DNA of 46,048 bases, from the NCBI GenBank assembly GCA_018398765.1, contig JAHBMJ010000475.1, positions 1-46,048 on the forward strand. The letters run 5' to 3'. The position numbers and the translations under genes were made by a program. The first letter of the stretch is position 1. Every line of letters starts with the position of its first letter. Positions 32,082-44,083 of the stretch are shown here, one piece after another. Source of the DNA: Chromera velia (taxonomy: Eukaryota; Sar; Chromeraceae). The notes under the pieces are model-generated. The model was not told the DNA's origin. It searched no databases and worked only from the letters and a program-made list of their open reading frames with translations.

Positions 32082-32706
32082 GACACACACACGCACATAC
32101 AGACAGAAGAGAGAGAGGAAGGAAAGCGGCCCAGGGAAGCAAAAGCTGCACCGAGAGCAAAGGAAAAAATGCACTCCAGTCATCTACGACAGCCGATTGG
32201 AAGAGAATCGTCTGGAAGGATGAGCAGCTGCATGGTGGGCGGGGACAAAGAGAAACACCCGGACAGGTCAATAGGAAGGCAAAAGGATGGGATCTGTGGT
32301 CTCTTTCACTGTAGCCTTTTCTCTCACACACATGTCTGCACCCGAAAAGATAGGTAGAAAGGAGTGAGACAGAGGGAGGGATGAAAAAGGCAAACAAAAA
32401 AACAGACACACGGACCTTCTTCATGATTCCTGCCTTTTTGAACTCCAGACCGAGAGCCTTGGCAGCAGCCTTCCTTTGCATCGAGACTTCCTGTCGCACG
32501 TACTTCCCTGCAGGCAGGTTTGTTTGTTTGTTCATACACAGCGGCATTACAACACAACAGATGCCGTGCACTCCATAATCACGCCGCGTTTCTTCTTCAC
32601 TCGGAGTCCCTTCTGGTTTCCTTCCCACACTTCCACATCGCTCCAGGTAATGTCTCTATTCCTCAATCTACCTACCTACCTATCTATTTATGGATCTATC
32701 GATCAG

Positions 32707-32745
<39 letters not shown>

Positions 32746-33052
32746 ATGAATCAAACAATCCACTGTCTATCCCAGCATGCAGCCCTTCAAAAGGACCAAA
32801 AGGGACCAGCAGAGAGAATCTCTCCAACGTCTCGGTTTCCTTGTCGTCTTTCTCTTTGGGATCACACGAAGCCTTCGGACGGCAAGATGAACGAATACAT
32901 AGAAAGACAGACAGGCAGACAAATCGATTAACCTCGTGGCTTTCTTTTCTTTACCAAATTGATCCCTTCTCATTGACCGACAGTCAAGTGAGAGGCCAAT
33001 ATGCACACTCCAGGACTTGGAGAGATACCGCATGCACTCACCGACATACACG

Positions 33053-33087
<35 letters not shown>

Positions 33088-34329
33088 CTACCTTGATCAA
33101 CGAAACTGAGCCCTTTCTTCTGGGTCCTCCCCATGGCTGCAGCTGTTGGTTTGGGTGCCGCCAGGCTGTCATCAAACCACTTGCTCTTTGTGATCTTCGA
33201 CGTATCCTGCGCCTGTCTGGCTGCCTGGATCATCACCTGAAAGAAACAGGCCAGAAGGAAGAAGGGGGGAGATTCACATGCTTTTGGACAAGGTGGAGGT
33301 AAGGGCAAAGAAAGTGAATCGAGCTGAGAAGATTGACGTGCTCCTTTTTCTTCCTTGTCTTGCATACCTTTCCTTCCTTTTTCGGGTGCTCCTCACACAC
33401 TGTGCGACAGCTTTTAACTTCCATGCCGTTTTCCCCCGCCCTGACAAATCAGCTGCGTCATCTACTCGCGGCATCCACTACAAGTGGGAGGCAGACAGAC
33501 AGACAGAGACTGAGAGACAGAGAGAGACAGACAGACAGACAGACCAACCTGTTGTGTGCGCTGCGTTCGCTCCTTGTTGATGTTCACCTGCAAGGAGAGA
33601 GGGGGGAAAAGGAAGCAAGCCATTAAAAATACCGGTCGCATTGTTCAAGCCTTTATGTCCAATTGAAATTCGGTGGAAGGGATGAGTCTTTGAAACAAAA
33701 CGAAAGAAAGAATCAATCAAGACAGAAGTGTATCAGTAACCATACGATGGCAGCATTCATGCTGACAGTCGCACACAATCTTGTCCCTTTTTCTCTTAGT
33801 TCCTCCTCCAGTCTTCTTTGTTCTCTTTCCTGTTTCTATCTGGCATCAATTTTTTCATTGTTTTCCCATTGGACTTTTTCGTTTGCCTCCTTTGACGCGA
33901 TGTCACAAAAGGCCTGGTTTGAACTCTCTTTCCCTCTCCCTCGAACACACACAGTGGATACACACATGTACATACATTTGGAGCTGTCTGCCCACCTTCA
34001 AAGTGGAGGTCACTTGCGGCTTCATCTCCACAACATTTCCGAATTCATCCACTGTGCGTCCTTGTTGATCGAGTCGGAGCTTTCCTGCAATCCTCCCTCA
34101 ACACGAGAGAGAGAGAGAGAGACAAAAAGAGAGAAAGAAGAATACAGCAAACACAAGAGAGCACAACAGTTGGAGCTCAGAGAACTTACAACTGAGAGAG
34201 ACATCAATCAGGAACATCTCAGAGACTGAAGCAGAGAAAAAGAGAGAAACAGCGACGATGCAAAAGAGGAGAGAAAGGGAAAGTTAAAGAATGAATAAAT
34301 GAATGAATGAATGACTGACTGACAGAATG

Positions 34330-34364
<35 letters not shown>

Positions 34365-36312
34365 AGAAAGAAAGAAAAGAAAAAAAGAAAGCAAGAAAGA
34401 AAGAAAGAAAAGAAAGAAAGAAAGAAAGCAAGAAAGCAAGAAAGCAAGAAAGCAAGAAAGAAAGAAAGCAAGAAAGAAAGAAAGAAAGAAAGGAAGGAAG
34501 CAAAGAATAGAAGAAGGAGGGAGAGAGAGAGAGAGAGAGAAGAGCATTGCTTTGCATCTATCCCCCCTCATTCGCTTCCACGAGAAGGACTCTCTCGATT
34601 GGGAGGGAGGGAGGGAGGGAGGGAGGGAAGGAGAGCGCTACAGACGCACGCGCAGAGACACACAGAGAGAGAACAGAGCCAGACAGACAGACAGACCTGG
34701 AGCTTTCGGTCCCGTACCCCCAAGTCCCCCCCCAACAACTCCCGTTGCACCCCCACCTCCCATTCCCATTCCCATTCCAGGAGGGGGAGCTGGAACAGAT
34801 CCCCCCAACGACGACAACGCACCCACACCCGCAGCACCTCCCCCCAGTGCCCCCAGTGTCCCCAACCCCCCAACTGCACCCATTCCTGCCCCTGCGGCTG
34901 CTGCTGCCGCTGCTGGAGGTGGCGGTGCCCCTCCTCCTCCTCCTGCCTTGAGTCTGACAAGGTGTTCCTGCACTTTTTTCTGGTACTCCATTTGTCTCTT
35001 GGCAGCTTCTAGTGCTTCCCTGGCCTTGATGACGGCGGTGAGGTCAACGGAGACCCCGGGATTCTGCTGGATCTGCTGGGCCATCAGGGCCGCTGCAGAG
35101 GGGGCAGCGGAACCTGCAAGCAAGAGGAAGCGGGAAGAGGGGGGGATGACACCAACAATACGGACTTGTTCGAAAGAGGACGTGGAAAAGGCAGATATAT
35201 GGTCGAATAGATGGACACCAAGACATACAGACAGGTGTATAGGTAGTAAGATGAGCATGGAAACAACTGCGGATATTCATTTAGCAAAGAGAGGGCTGAT
35301 TGTGAAGCGCAACTGAAAACGAAAAACAGAAGACCAAAAGAAGAAAACCGGCAACACCAAACTTGGTCGAAGAAGCAAAACACAAACCATTAGCGGCAGG
35401 AGCTGCAGCCGCAGCAGCTGACGATGACGAGGCAGTCCCTGCACAAACAAAAAGGCGAAGAGCAGGGGAGGGAATTAAAACAAAAATGAGCTTTACAGTC
35501 ATTTTCAGATTGCAAACAAGAAAGAAAAGCATAAGACAGAACGAGAGTACAAGAATCTGACGCATCTGCGTCCTCCAAAGGAAATGCACATCCGATCCAA
35601 TGACCCTGCAATGAGATGGCAAGAGCGTTCAAGGCTTCAGACTCTCGTACTTCCACAAGGACGGGCGAATGCGACCAGACAGGCGTTCGGCCGCTATTTC
35701 ACGTTTGGTAGCATGAAGGCAGAAGACCGAAACATTAGCCGTTCAGCTCACACTCCCAGCACGACATGCCGATTCACGTGTCCATCTAACCTTCTCCCTC
35801 TCTACCTGTCCGTGTGGCCGTGGCATGCCTAGCGTACCCCGAATCACACGGCTGCCATGAGAAGAACACTGATTGATGATTCATATAACTCCACTCGATG
35901 CACACCCACTCACCATTCGTTTGTGCGCTCTCCGACGGGGCCTGCAGGCAGCAGAAGAAGGGCAAGCAGGCAAACGCTCGTGCACTTCGAGGGGAGGGGA
36001 AAGAGACAAGCGTTCAGAATCAGCAAGGTACTGGCCGTAGCGTTGTTCAACCGGTCAGCCTGAAACTCATCTCGCATTCTCTCTCGCTTGCCCTCCGAGT
36101 TTGCACAGACAGAGACTTGCACAACAGATAAAGATCGGAATTCATATATCACCCGAACGAAGGCAGCAGAAAGGAAGGAGATGCCTGCCTGCCTGCCTGC
36201 TCACCTGTCCCCATCTCGTCTTGCGAGTCCGGGGTTGCCCTTCCGTCCCTCCGGCTCCCCCCAGGGCTTCCGCGAAAGTCCTTTTGTTCTTGGCATCAAC
36301 TTCCTCCGCCAT
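26380..36312 (-). CDS. PRPF3: U4/U6 small nuclear ribonucleoprotein Prp3 (18 exons, 772 aa)
   Basis: Prp3 holds the U4/U6 duplex in the tri-snRNP in the nucleus. Exons in gene order: 36205-36312, 35914-35941, 35388-35438, 34697-35113, 33996-34084, 33549-33587, 33092-33236, 32416-32507, 31865-32004, 30896-31367, 30240-30363, 29806-29879, 29333-29407, 29121-29174, 28663-28782, 27884-28027, 26871-26963, 26380-26433. The 2319 nt divide exactly by three and every junction is in phase. Family marks include KLRLDQQGRTVD, VEWWDLFIL (W split by an intron), ITHLVEHPVPIQ, VSMYLTLREKKKLRRRKRQE, KVKLSNLMRVLKNESV and, in the C-terminal domain, HLVVVEGG and MMRRINWGEE. The N-terminal PWI domain of animal PRPF3 is absent; a short lead and an Ala/Gly/Pro-rich exon replace it. 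Exon 30896-31367 carries about 110 extra low-complexity residues between two conserved blocks. The start at 36312 fits the first conserved-looking residues; an upstream in-frame ATG lies at 36336. Confidence 0.96.
27429..27478. repeat. GAA/GAGGAA repeat in a Prp3 intron
   Basis: The plus strand is purine-rich, so the Prp3 transcript is pyrimidine-rich here. The tract lies between exons 26871-26963 and 27884-28027. Confidence 0.85.
28034..28100. repeat. (CA)n(GA)n microsatellite in a Prp3 intron
   Basis: It begins seven bases upstream (in the gene's sense) of exon 27884-28027, so on the minus strand it supplies a TCTC/TGTG tract just before the acceptor. Confidence 0.85.
29660..29800. repeat. 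(CTGT)n(CT)n(GT)n microsatellite in a Prp3 intron
   Basis: It sits just inside the donor of exon 29806-29879. On the Prp3 sense strand it reads ACAG/AG/AC, opposite in polarity to most other intron repeats in this gene. Confidence 0.85.
31405..32105. repeat. CAGA, (CA)n(GA)n and (TC)n(CA)n microsatellites in Prp3 introns
   Basis: Blocks at 31405-31430, 31788-31850 and 32042-32105 flank exon 31865-32004 and follow exon 30896-31367. The second block ends about 15 bases from the exon. Confidence 0.85.
32700..33088. repeat. AATC repeat (32706-32745) and ACAG repeat (33054-33088) in a Prp3 intron
   Basis: Both lie in the intron between exons 33092-33236 and 32416-32507. The ACAG block ends within a few bases of the donor of exon 33092-33236, so the intron's 5' end is a simple repeat on the sense strand. 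Confidence 0.85.
34330..34700. repeat. GAAA, GGGA and GACA microsatellites in a Prp3 intron
   Basis: GAAA/GCAA units fill about 34335-34500, GA units 34520-34540, GGGA units 34600-34628 and GACA units 34679-34696, the last abutting the donor of exon 34697-35113. On the sense strand nearly the whole intron is pyrimidine. Confidence 0.9.
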
Positions 36313-37155
36313 CTTTATCACACACTGTCCGTCCACGCACTCACGAACTGTTTCTTCCCTCAGCTGAAAGAAAGATCAGGGGCCCTTCCTGTCTCCTAGC
36401 TCGTCTCTTGTCAGAGTGACGGACGGAAATGAATTATTTCTCCCCCTGTGACTCTTCGCTTCTTCGTTTCGGGAAAATAATTGACTGCAGGTAGAGGGGG
36501 TTATTGAATGACTCCCTCACATCAACCGCTCAGGCAAGTCCTTAGGGTGCGGTCAGACTACGGGACAGACGGTCTCACCACAGCCAGCCAGTCTGATGCT
36601 GAAAATCAGAAAAACCTGCGGCTCACCAGGCACAATGCATCATTACTGGTGGAATGTTCTGGGACGATGTGAACGCTGAGTCACTCTGCCATGGCGAAGC
36701 TGGTATGGTCCGCTCATTTTCTTGACGCTGTCAGTACTCTTTGATCGACTGATTTTTGTGATCAAAAAGATGCTTGCATGGAGAGACGTAAAAGAGATCG
36801 GCAAAGCAATGATCCCCGCGGGCGGCGCGCCCATGCAAGCTTCAATGCATGCGCGCGCGCCGCCGCTCATGCACGTGAACGAATCGATCGATTGATCACG
36901 GACGTCTCCATGCCTGTCTCCGACAGAGCAGCTAGAGTCAGGGCTGAACCATCCCTTCTCTGAGACGATCGGTGATGTCTGTGATCCTTGGGGTTCGCTG
37001 GCTCACAATTCGACGTTTAATTTTTGCAGCTGGTGATTTTGAGGCTGAAGTGTTCATGGCGACACGCAGTTGGGAGGTCGACATCTAGAATCGGCACACA
37101 AATTGCGGTGTGGTGAGAGCGTGTGCATGCCTATGCAAACGGCGCTGTCGAAGAA
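36313..37155. promoter_or_regulatory. Divergent promoter region with a GC hairpin
   Basis: Prp3 runs left from 36312 and the PUB-domain gene runs right from 37156. A perfect 10-bp inverted repeat, GGCGGCGCGC (36821-36830) with GCGCGCCGCC (36855-36864), encloses a second pair ATGCA/TGCAT and a TGCATGC motif. No TATA box is obvious. Confidence 0.5.
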
Positions 37156-38799
37156 ATGGAAGTGAATTATCAGCTGCCCTTCAGACCCGACTCTGATGGC
37201 ATTCTTTTGGAGGCACTGAGGAGTCTAGAGGAGGCTGGGGTCCTCACGGTGACTGCCATGAGGGCCCTCGAGATAGTCCAGAGCAAAAGGGGGCAGAAGA
37301 GAAACCTGGAAAGACAAGAATCTCAGACAGCAGGACTTTCTCTGTCCTCAGGACCTCCCGTAGAACAGGGAGGTGTGACTGCACAGGCTGAGACCTATTT
37401 CCAAAATCCCGTCCTTTCTCTGATATGGGTTCCCGACGTCACCCGATCTGATTCCCTCCCCCTATTCTTTCCTTCCCCAACCCATCCGTCTCCCCACTCT
37501 TCAGAGACCCTCCCAGCGTTCATGGAAACGTGTGAGAAAATTCTCTCTGCCACTCATGAGCTATTTTCGGCCCCTGTCGTAATTTCGAAGCTCATGGCGT
37601 GTGTGAACACTTTGAAAGAGCTCGCCAATAAGGTGCTTGTGAACCTGCACGCCCCGAGAAAATTCCTCCGACTGAACACTGAGAACAAAAAATTGAGAGA
37701 AATGCTCAGCACAGAGCTCAGTCCCATGGCCTTTGCTCTCCTCTCAGCGTGCGATTTCAGGCTGACCGACCGACAGACTCACGAAGCTCTGTCCTCCGAA
37801 CCTCTCTCCTTCTCTGTCACCAAGCTGCTCATCCTCAAACGTCTCCTCCAGGTGGACCCAGACAAAGACAAGAACAAGAAAATAGAAGCGAAAGGAACCA
37901 AAACAAGCCTCGCAGGAGCCGCAGCGCTTGCGCGCTTTTCTGCCTCTACGGCTCCGTCTCCTTCCAACGGGCCGCCTGGTCACGTCTCCCTTCTGCCTAG
38001 TGCCGATCGTCTGGCTTCTCTCCCCTCTCTCCTCCGTCTCTACAGATCCGAGACGTTCTCGGCATGGGCGGGGATCTTCAAACAGGACTGGGATGCCTCT
38101 GCGGAGGCGTTCATGAAGGCGGCGGGAAGAGGCCCCCCCCTCCCCCGCTTTGAGAGGAGTGGGACCCAACAAGAGTCGAATGTCGAAAATATGACCAGAC
38201 AGCAACTGCGCCAGATATTGAATGGAGCAGTGGGAGGGGGGGGAGGGATGAACATCGACGCGGCTGAAGGGGAAGAAGGGGTGGAGAGGTTTCAGTGTGT
38301 CTCGCACCGTGGTTTGGGGATTCTGACTGGTTTTCTTCTCTTCCGACGATATGGGGATGCAGCGGGTTGGGGTATAAGGATGCAGTCAAAGGAAGAGGGC
38401 GGGGTGGGCATGGGGGTGAGGATGGATGGGAAAGTTTCCGTACACGGTGATTTTTTTGGGAGTTTCTTCCGAGCTACGGACGAAGATGTGGCTTCACTTC
38501 TTCGGTTGCTTCCGGTCCCTTCGGGAGTGCGTGTGTTGGTGTGTCGATTTGTTCGGCGCCTGGCCCACAAAGTTTTTTTCCCTCCCGATCCATCATCGGG
38601 TGTGGAGAATGAGAAGAATGTGGCTACTGAAATTGTGGAAGCGTGGACGAACAACGGGCCCCTTTCGGATCTTCTCAAGGGTGGGGCAGGGGGAGGGGGG
38701 TCGGCAGACCTCTCCGGCAGCGTCTTTGCCGTCTCGTGTCTGTTCGATGCCATTGAGGGAGTCGTGGCGTCTCTGGGGATCTTCCTGGTGCCTTCGTGA
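37156..38799 (+). CDS. PUB-domain protein, single exon (547 aa)
   Basis: PUB domains bind the C-terminal tail of the AAA-ATPase p97/VCP and occur in peptide N-glycanase and related ubiquitin-pathway adaptors. Residues about 150-233 fit: LANKVLVNLHAPRKFLRLNT, then a hydrophobic block (MAFALLSACDFRL) and FSVTKLLILKRLLQ, following the usual order of conserved helices. The rest is not recognised: an N-terminal helical region (LLEALRSLEEAGVLTVTAMRALEI), a Ser/Pro/Ala-rich linker after the PUB domain, and a C-terminal half rich in Gly and hydrophobic segments. No transglutaminase or UBX domain is seen. The start is the ATG at 37156 in context GAAATGG; no in-frame ATG lies upstream before a stop is likely. 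It is divergent from Prp3 and intronless. The PUB call rests on pattern reading, so the p97 role is inference. Confidence 0.7.
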   Translation: MEVNYQLPFRPDSDGILLEALRSLEEAGVLTVTAMRALEIVQSKRGQKRNLERQESQTAGLSLSSGPPVEQGGVTAQAETYFQNPVLSLIWVPDVTRSDSLPLFFPSPTHPSPHSSETLPAFMETCEKILSATHELFSAPVVISKLMACVNTLKELANKVLVNLHAPRKFLRLNTENKKLREMLSTELSPMAFALLSACDFRLTDRQTHEALSSEPLSFSVTKLLILKRLLQVDPDKDKNKKIEAKGTKTSLAGAAALARFSASTAPSPSNGPPGHVSLLPSADRLASLPSLLRLYRSETFSAWAGIFKQDWDASAEAFMKAAGRGPPLPRFERSGTQQESNVENMTRQQLRQILNGAVGGGGGMNIDAAEGEEGVERFQCVSHRGLGILTGFLLFRRYGDAAGWGIRMQSKEEGGVGMGVRMDGKVSVHGDFFGSFFRATDEDVASLLRLLPVPSGVRVLVCRFVRRLAHKVFFPPDPSSGVENEKNVATEIVEAWTNNGPLSDLLKGGAGGGGSADLSGSVFAVSCLFDAIEGVVASLGIFLVPS

Positions 38800-39217
38800 A
38801 GAGGCAGGCACCTTCGCATGTAGTTAAATTGGATGTGCGTGCAGCATTGCTGCATGGGGAGCATTTACCACGGGGGGCGAAGAGGGACCCCCGGGGGGGG
38901 GAGGGAGGGGGGGGCAACATAGAGTGGAGAGCCGATGAGCGATGCGGAGCCAGCTTTGAGCGACAGTTTCTGAACTAATTTTCTGCAAGTTTCCAAAGAG
39001 GTAGAAGCACAGAAAAGTGTGAATGCTTCTCGTGATTAGTTGGTGTCAGTTTGACAATATGACTCGTAATGACTCAATCTTCGCAACTTTCTTTCCGTGT
39101 ACGTGTGTTTTGTGTCCGTCCGCCTGTCTGTCTGTTGGTAGTTCAAAAGGAAAAAGAAAGGAAGAAGAAAAAAAAAGGCGTGCACTTGCGGTCTGTCTAC
39201 GTCTGTGTATCTGTTTC

Positions 39218-39256
<39 letters not shown>

Positions 39257-39363
39257 AGAGGGAGAGAGAGACAGAGAGACATAGACAGAGAGAGAGAAAA
39301 TATGTTAGAAAACAGGCCTCTCTCTCTCTCTCTCTCTCTCTCTGTTTCTCTCTCCTTCTCTCT

Positions 39364-39405
<42 letters not shown>

Positions 39406-39480
39406 CCCTCCCTCCCTCCCCTATATATGGTGATAGAGCTAAGAAGCAAAAAAGAATATTGGATTTAAACTGTTTATTTG
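38800..39480. repeat. Downstream region with (GT)n and (CT)n microsatellites
   Basis: It contains a G run at 38890-38912, a GT repeat at about 39218-39254 and CT repeats at about 39317-39400. No gene is supported. Confidence 0.8.
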
Positions 39481-39842
39481 TTAGTGTGGAGTTGTGTTAA
39501 GTCTAGTTGAGTCTTGAATTAAATCTATAGTTTTAGATTGTTTTAGGTAGTGCGTTCTAGGATATGTTTTATAATATGTCAGTTAATTTGAATATATTAC
39601 ATATTGATTGATTGATATGGTCCGCCCACATATTATGAGACTAAGTGAGACCGAGCATAAGGAGGTAACACCTCTTCTCCTAAGTGATCGCACTTAGTTT
39701 AGTTAGATCTCTACTACGGAAAGTCTATCAGTTCAAGGTTCACTTCCAAACTGCTTCTAGAAGCTTTGCAAGCAACTGTTGTTTACTCAATCCAGGCTAT
39801 ATGCAACTGACTGAATTAATTCCATTTTATTTCTATTTTATT

Positions 39843-41010
39843 CAAAGTTACACTAGTACAGTACAGTGTAAAAGCAAAACTAGTACAGTACAGTACAGTA
39901 CAATTCGAGCGGCCCGCCCCGCCTTGCCTCACTAAATTGGGCGGGCCACCCGCCACTCGTCCCACTACCTTTTTATAAGCTTTTAAGCTAAGTTTTAGCA
40001 TGTTTAGTATGTTTGTAAGCTAACCTTTAAAGTTTTAGTAACTTTTTACTAGTGTTTTAGTGAGTTTTCATTATGTTTTTATAGTAATTTAAGATAGTAA
40101 ATAGTAAGTAATTAAAGTTTGCATTCTAAAACATAAATTAGAGAAAAAGATGGCTTTAAGTGAAGCTTCTCAACCACAAGAATACAATATTTCTATTCCA
40201 CCCCTCGGGTCTTTAAACGAGGTTTTACATATTGAAGTCGAGGGGCGAAGGAAATCCAGGGCAACGATATCCTTGTAGATAACGTTGAAATGGCGCAAGG
40301 TAGTACAAGCTGCGACGCCCCCTCTTCAGCTTAACTGTATATCGCCAAACGACAAGGTAGACAATGTTAGACGACCAAGTTTACTCTGAGAAGTCTTAGA
40401 GAAACCGTCTCACCTAGTCATACTAGGACTTGCTGGTCACTACATACGCCAACTTCCGCCAACCTCCACCTCCAAAAGGTTCATCAGAAGAATGCCAGCC
40501 CAGGGCACCATAGAAGAGAGATACAGATTTTAGGCCTGCAAGGATTCGACCTTGCGTCTGATGAGTCAACGGAGGCATTCGATGATGAGTTGGATGGAGA
40601 GATGGCAGTTAAATACCTGAAGAGCATTGGACTGGAGTTCAAAGAGGCTCCTTTCTGAGTCTGACAGAAGGAACAGGGAGGAGAGGGGGGAGGCAGACTG
40701 CTGAGACTGTTGCTAGGACTATTGTAATGATGGTATATGAATTTATGTTATATATATATATATATATATATATGTATAACATATAGTTTCAATTCTTTTG
40801 GAAGCTTTCTCTAAGTTACTGTAATTCATCATTACTATATCATAACTTAGCACACGTTGATAGAGTATTAATGTAGGTTAAGAGACCCCTTAGGACACTA
40901 GAAATAGAAAAAAAAATTTTTTAAGGTCTAGTACAGTAGTACAGTACAGTGTAGATGTTATAATACAGTAGTACAGTACAGTACAGTATAGTAAAGTGTA
41001 GTATAGTATA
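39843..41010. repeat. AGTACAGT-rich flanks around a decayed ORF (possible dead DNA transposon)
   Basis: Clusters of AGTACAGT-type units occur at 39851-39902 and again at 40928-41010 in the same orientation. The left cluster is followed by a GC hairpin (GGCCCGCCC with GGGCGGGCC, about 39911-39947). Between the clusters are protein-like fragments and a TA repeat that folds into TATGTTATA/TATAACATA (about 40746-40783). No convincing target duplication was found, so the boundaries are only approximate. Confidence 0.4.
40150..40658 (+). pseudogene. Fragmented coding remnant between AGTACAGT repeats
   Basis: ATG at 40150 opens 42 codons ending at a TAG near 40276. A second frame, different by a frameshift, encodes acidic protein-like sequence (STEAFDDELDGEMAVKYLKS) up to a TGA at 40656-40658. 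The two look like start and end of one decayed gene. No family is recognised. Confidence 0.3.
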
Positions 41011-41291
41011 CTTGTGCAACTATGATTTTATTTAATTCTCTTCTAATACAGACTGGCATGGTGGCGCCTCCATGAGCTTGCGTGCATGTGTTGGTCTCTG
41101 AGCTGCGGGCGTCCCGTGCGGCGGCGGTGCACGTTAGTTCGGCTCACCCCGGGATTGGCTGGTCCCGTGGCTCGCCTCACTATATTACGTGCCCCTCCCC
41201 CTTGGAGCGTGTGTCCCACGCGCTCTGTCCTTCTTCTCAGCTTTTCTGCGGTTAACTGCCAACCAAAATTAACCGTACAATTCCTGTTTAT

Positions 41292-41762
<471 letters not shown>

Positions 41763-42245
41763 TCAGATTTGACTGGACTGGGCTGCTTCGAGAGAGGCAC
41801 GGGCAGCCTCAATAGCTTCTCTATATTCCTTCAAAAAGTCAGAGGCCTCGGGGGAAGGCTGGACAGAAGGAGAAAGAGAAAGAGCAGGGAGCGTGAGGGG
41901 TTCTCTTCCGTGTTTGAGCTGAAAAGGAGAGCGACCTGTCCCGATATGGACAGATGTGTTGTATGCAAACTCAAGGGACGGGATAAATTCCGCCCACTGG
42001 TGATGCTGGGTCTCAATGAGGCAATAGAGGGCCTCCTCGATTGTTTGATTCATGCGTTCTGCTGACCTTGGTGTGTTGTGGTGTGCCGTCGTGGAGAACG
42101 ACAGGTGCGTGCCTGAGAGGGTGTGTAGGGTCTGCCAGAATCGAGACAGAAAACGGGGGTCTCTGTTACTGAGGATCGTGCGCTGCCACCCCTTTTTTAC
42201 TGTGACATTTTCATAATATAGCCGGCCTGCCTGCTCTGCTGTTGC
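41763..42245 (-). pseudogene. Remainder of the integrase catalytic core
   Basis: After a frameshift the core resumes ([15 protein letters not shown], then [14 protein letters not shown]). The motif normally SDRD reads SNRD, so the second catalytic Asp is Asn. The catalytic Glu is kept in [13 protein letters not shown]. The segment continues through [18 protein letters not shown] and ends at a stop at 41763. Confidence 0.85.
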
Positions 42246-42257
42246 TGTTGTGTAGGT

Positions 42258-42791
42258 CTAGATTAGGCATACCCCTTTTGACAGAGAGTCAGTAACAACC
42301 ATAAGACAGTCAAACTGTTCATCCTCGGAGGCGGGCAGTCCAACGAGGAAGTCAATTTGAGTGACTTCCCATGGGTGGTTGGGAACAGGGAGCGGTCGGA
42401 GGAGACTGGGTGGTGCTCGGCTGGGAGCTTTGCTTCTCTGGCAGGGATCACAGGCACGAACGAATCTGCGTACATCTCTCCACATCTGAGGCCAGAAGTA
42501 TCTCTTTGCCATTCGACTGTAAGTTTTCCCGACTCCGAAGTGCGCACTCTTGGGAGATGAGTGGCTCTCCCGAATAAGAGCCGTGCGCTGTGAGCGAGGG
42601 ATACAAAGGCAGTCCCCCCAGAATAACAGACCATCTCTCAGAGAGAGACCTTTCAAATGGGGCACCAGATGAGGAGAGGGGAGTTTGTTTGGGGAATTCT
42701 TCAGGTAAGCATGCACTGGGGCAAACCAGGGATCGTTTGCATACTCCTCTCTGCAGCGCCTCTGCAGATCAACATCTCCCTCAACCTTCAA
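42258..42791 (-). pseudogene. Integrase zinc-binding domain and start of catalytic core
   Basis: A His-His-Cys-Cys finger is complete: [15 protein letters not shown] with, after [22 protein letters not shown]. The core opens with [10 protein letters not shown], which carries the first catalytic Asp, and [10 protein letters not shown], then terminates at a stop near 42258. Confidence 0.88.
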
Positions 42792-42923
42792 GGTTGTTCA
42801 ACACTGACGCTGCTCAGTGCTCCCGTACCCCTCCCCCAAAGAACGGGTCTCGCCAACAACTGCCCCCTCATCTTCATACTCAGGTTCAAGCCCTGGGACC
42901 TCATCGTCATCAGGACTATCGGC

Positions 42924-43949
<1,026 letters not shown>

Positions 43950-44083
43950 TCAGCTGCGTGTAATCAATACACATACGCTGAGTGCCGTTGAGCTGAAGCC
44001 TTCGTGACAAAAAGGACAGGGGCAGCAAATGGGGAGTTAGAAGGGCGGATCTGACCCTTGGCCAAGTACGACTCCAACTGTTT

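Noticed and set aside
34208-34571. Phe/Ser/Leu-rich frames that look like membrane proteins
   Set aside because: They are translations of GAAA repeats in a Prp3 intron.
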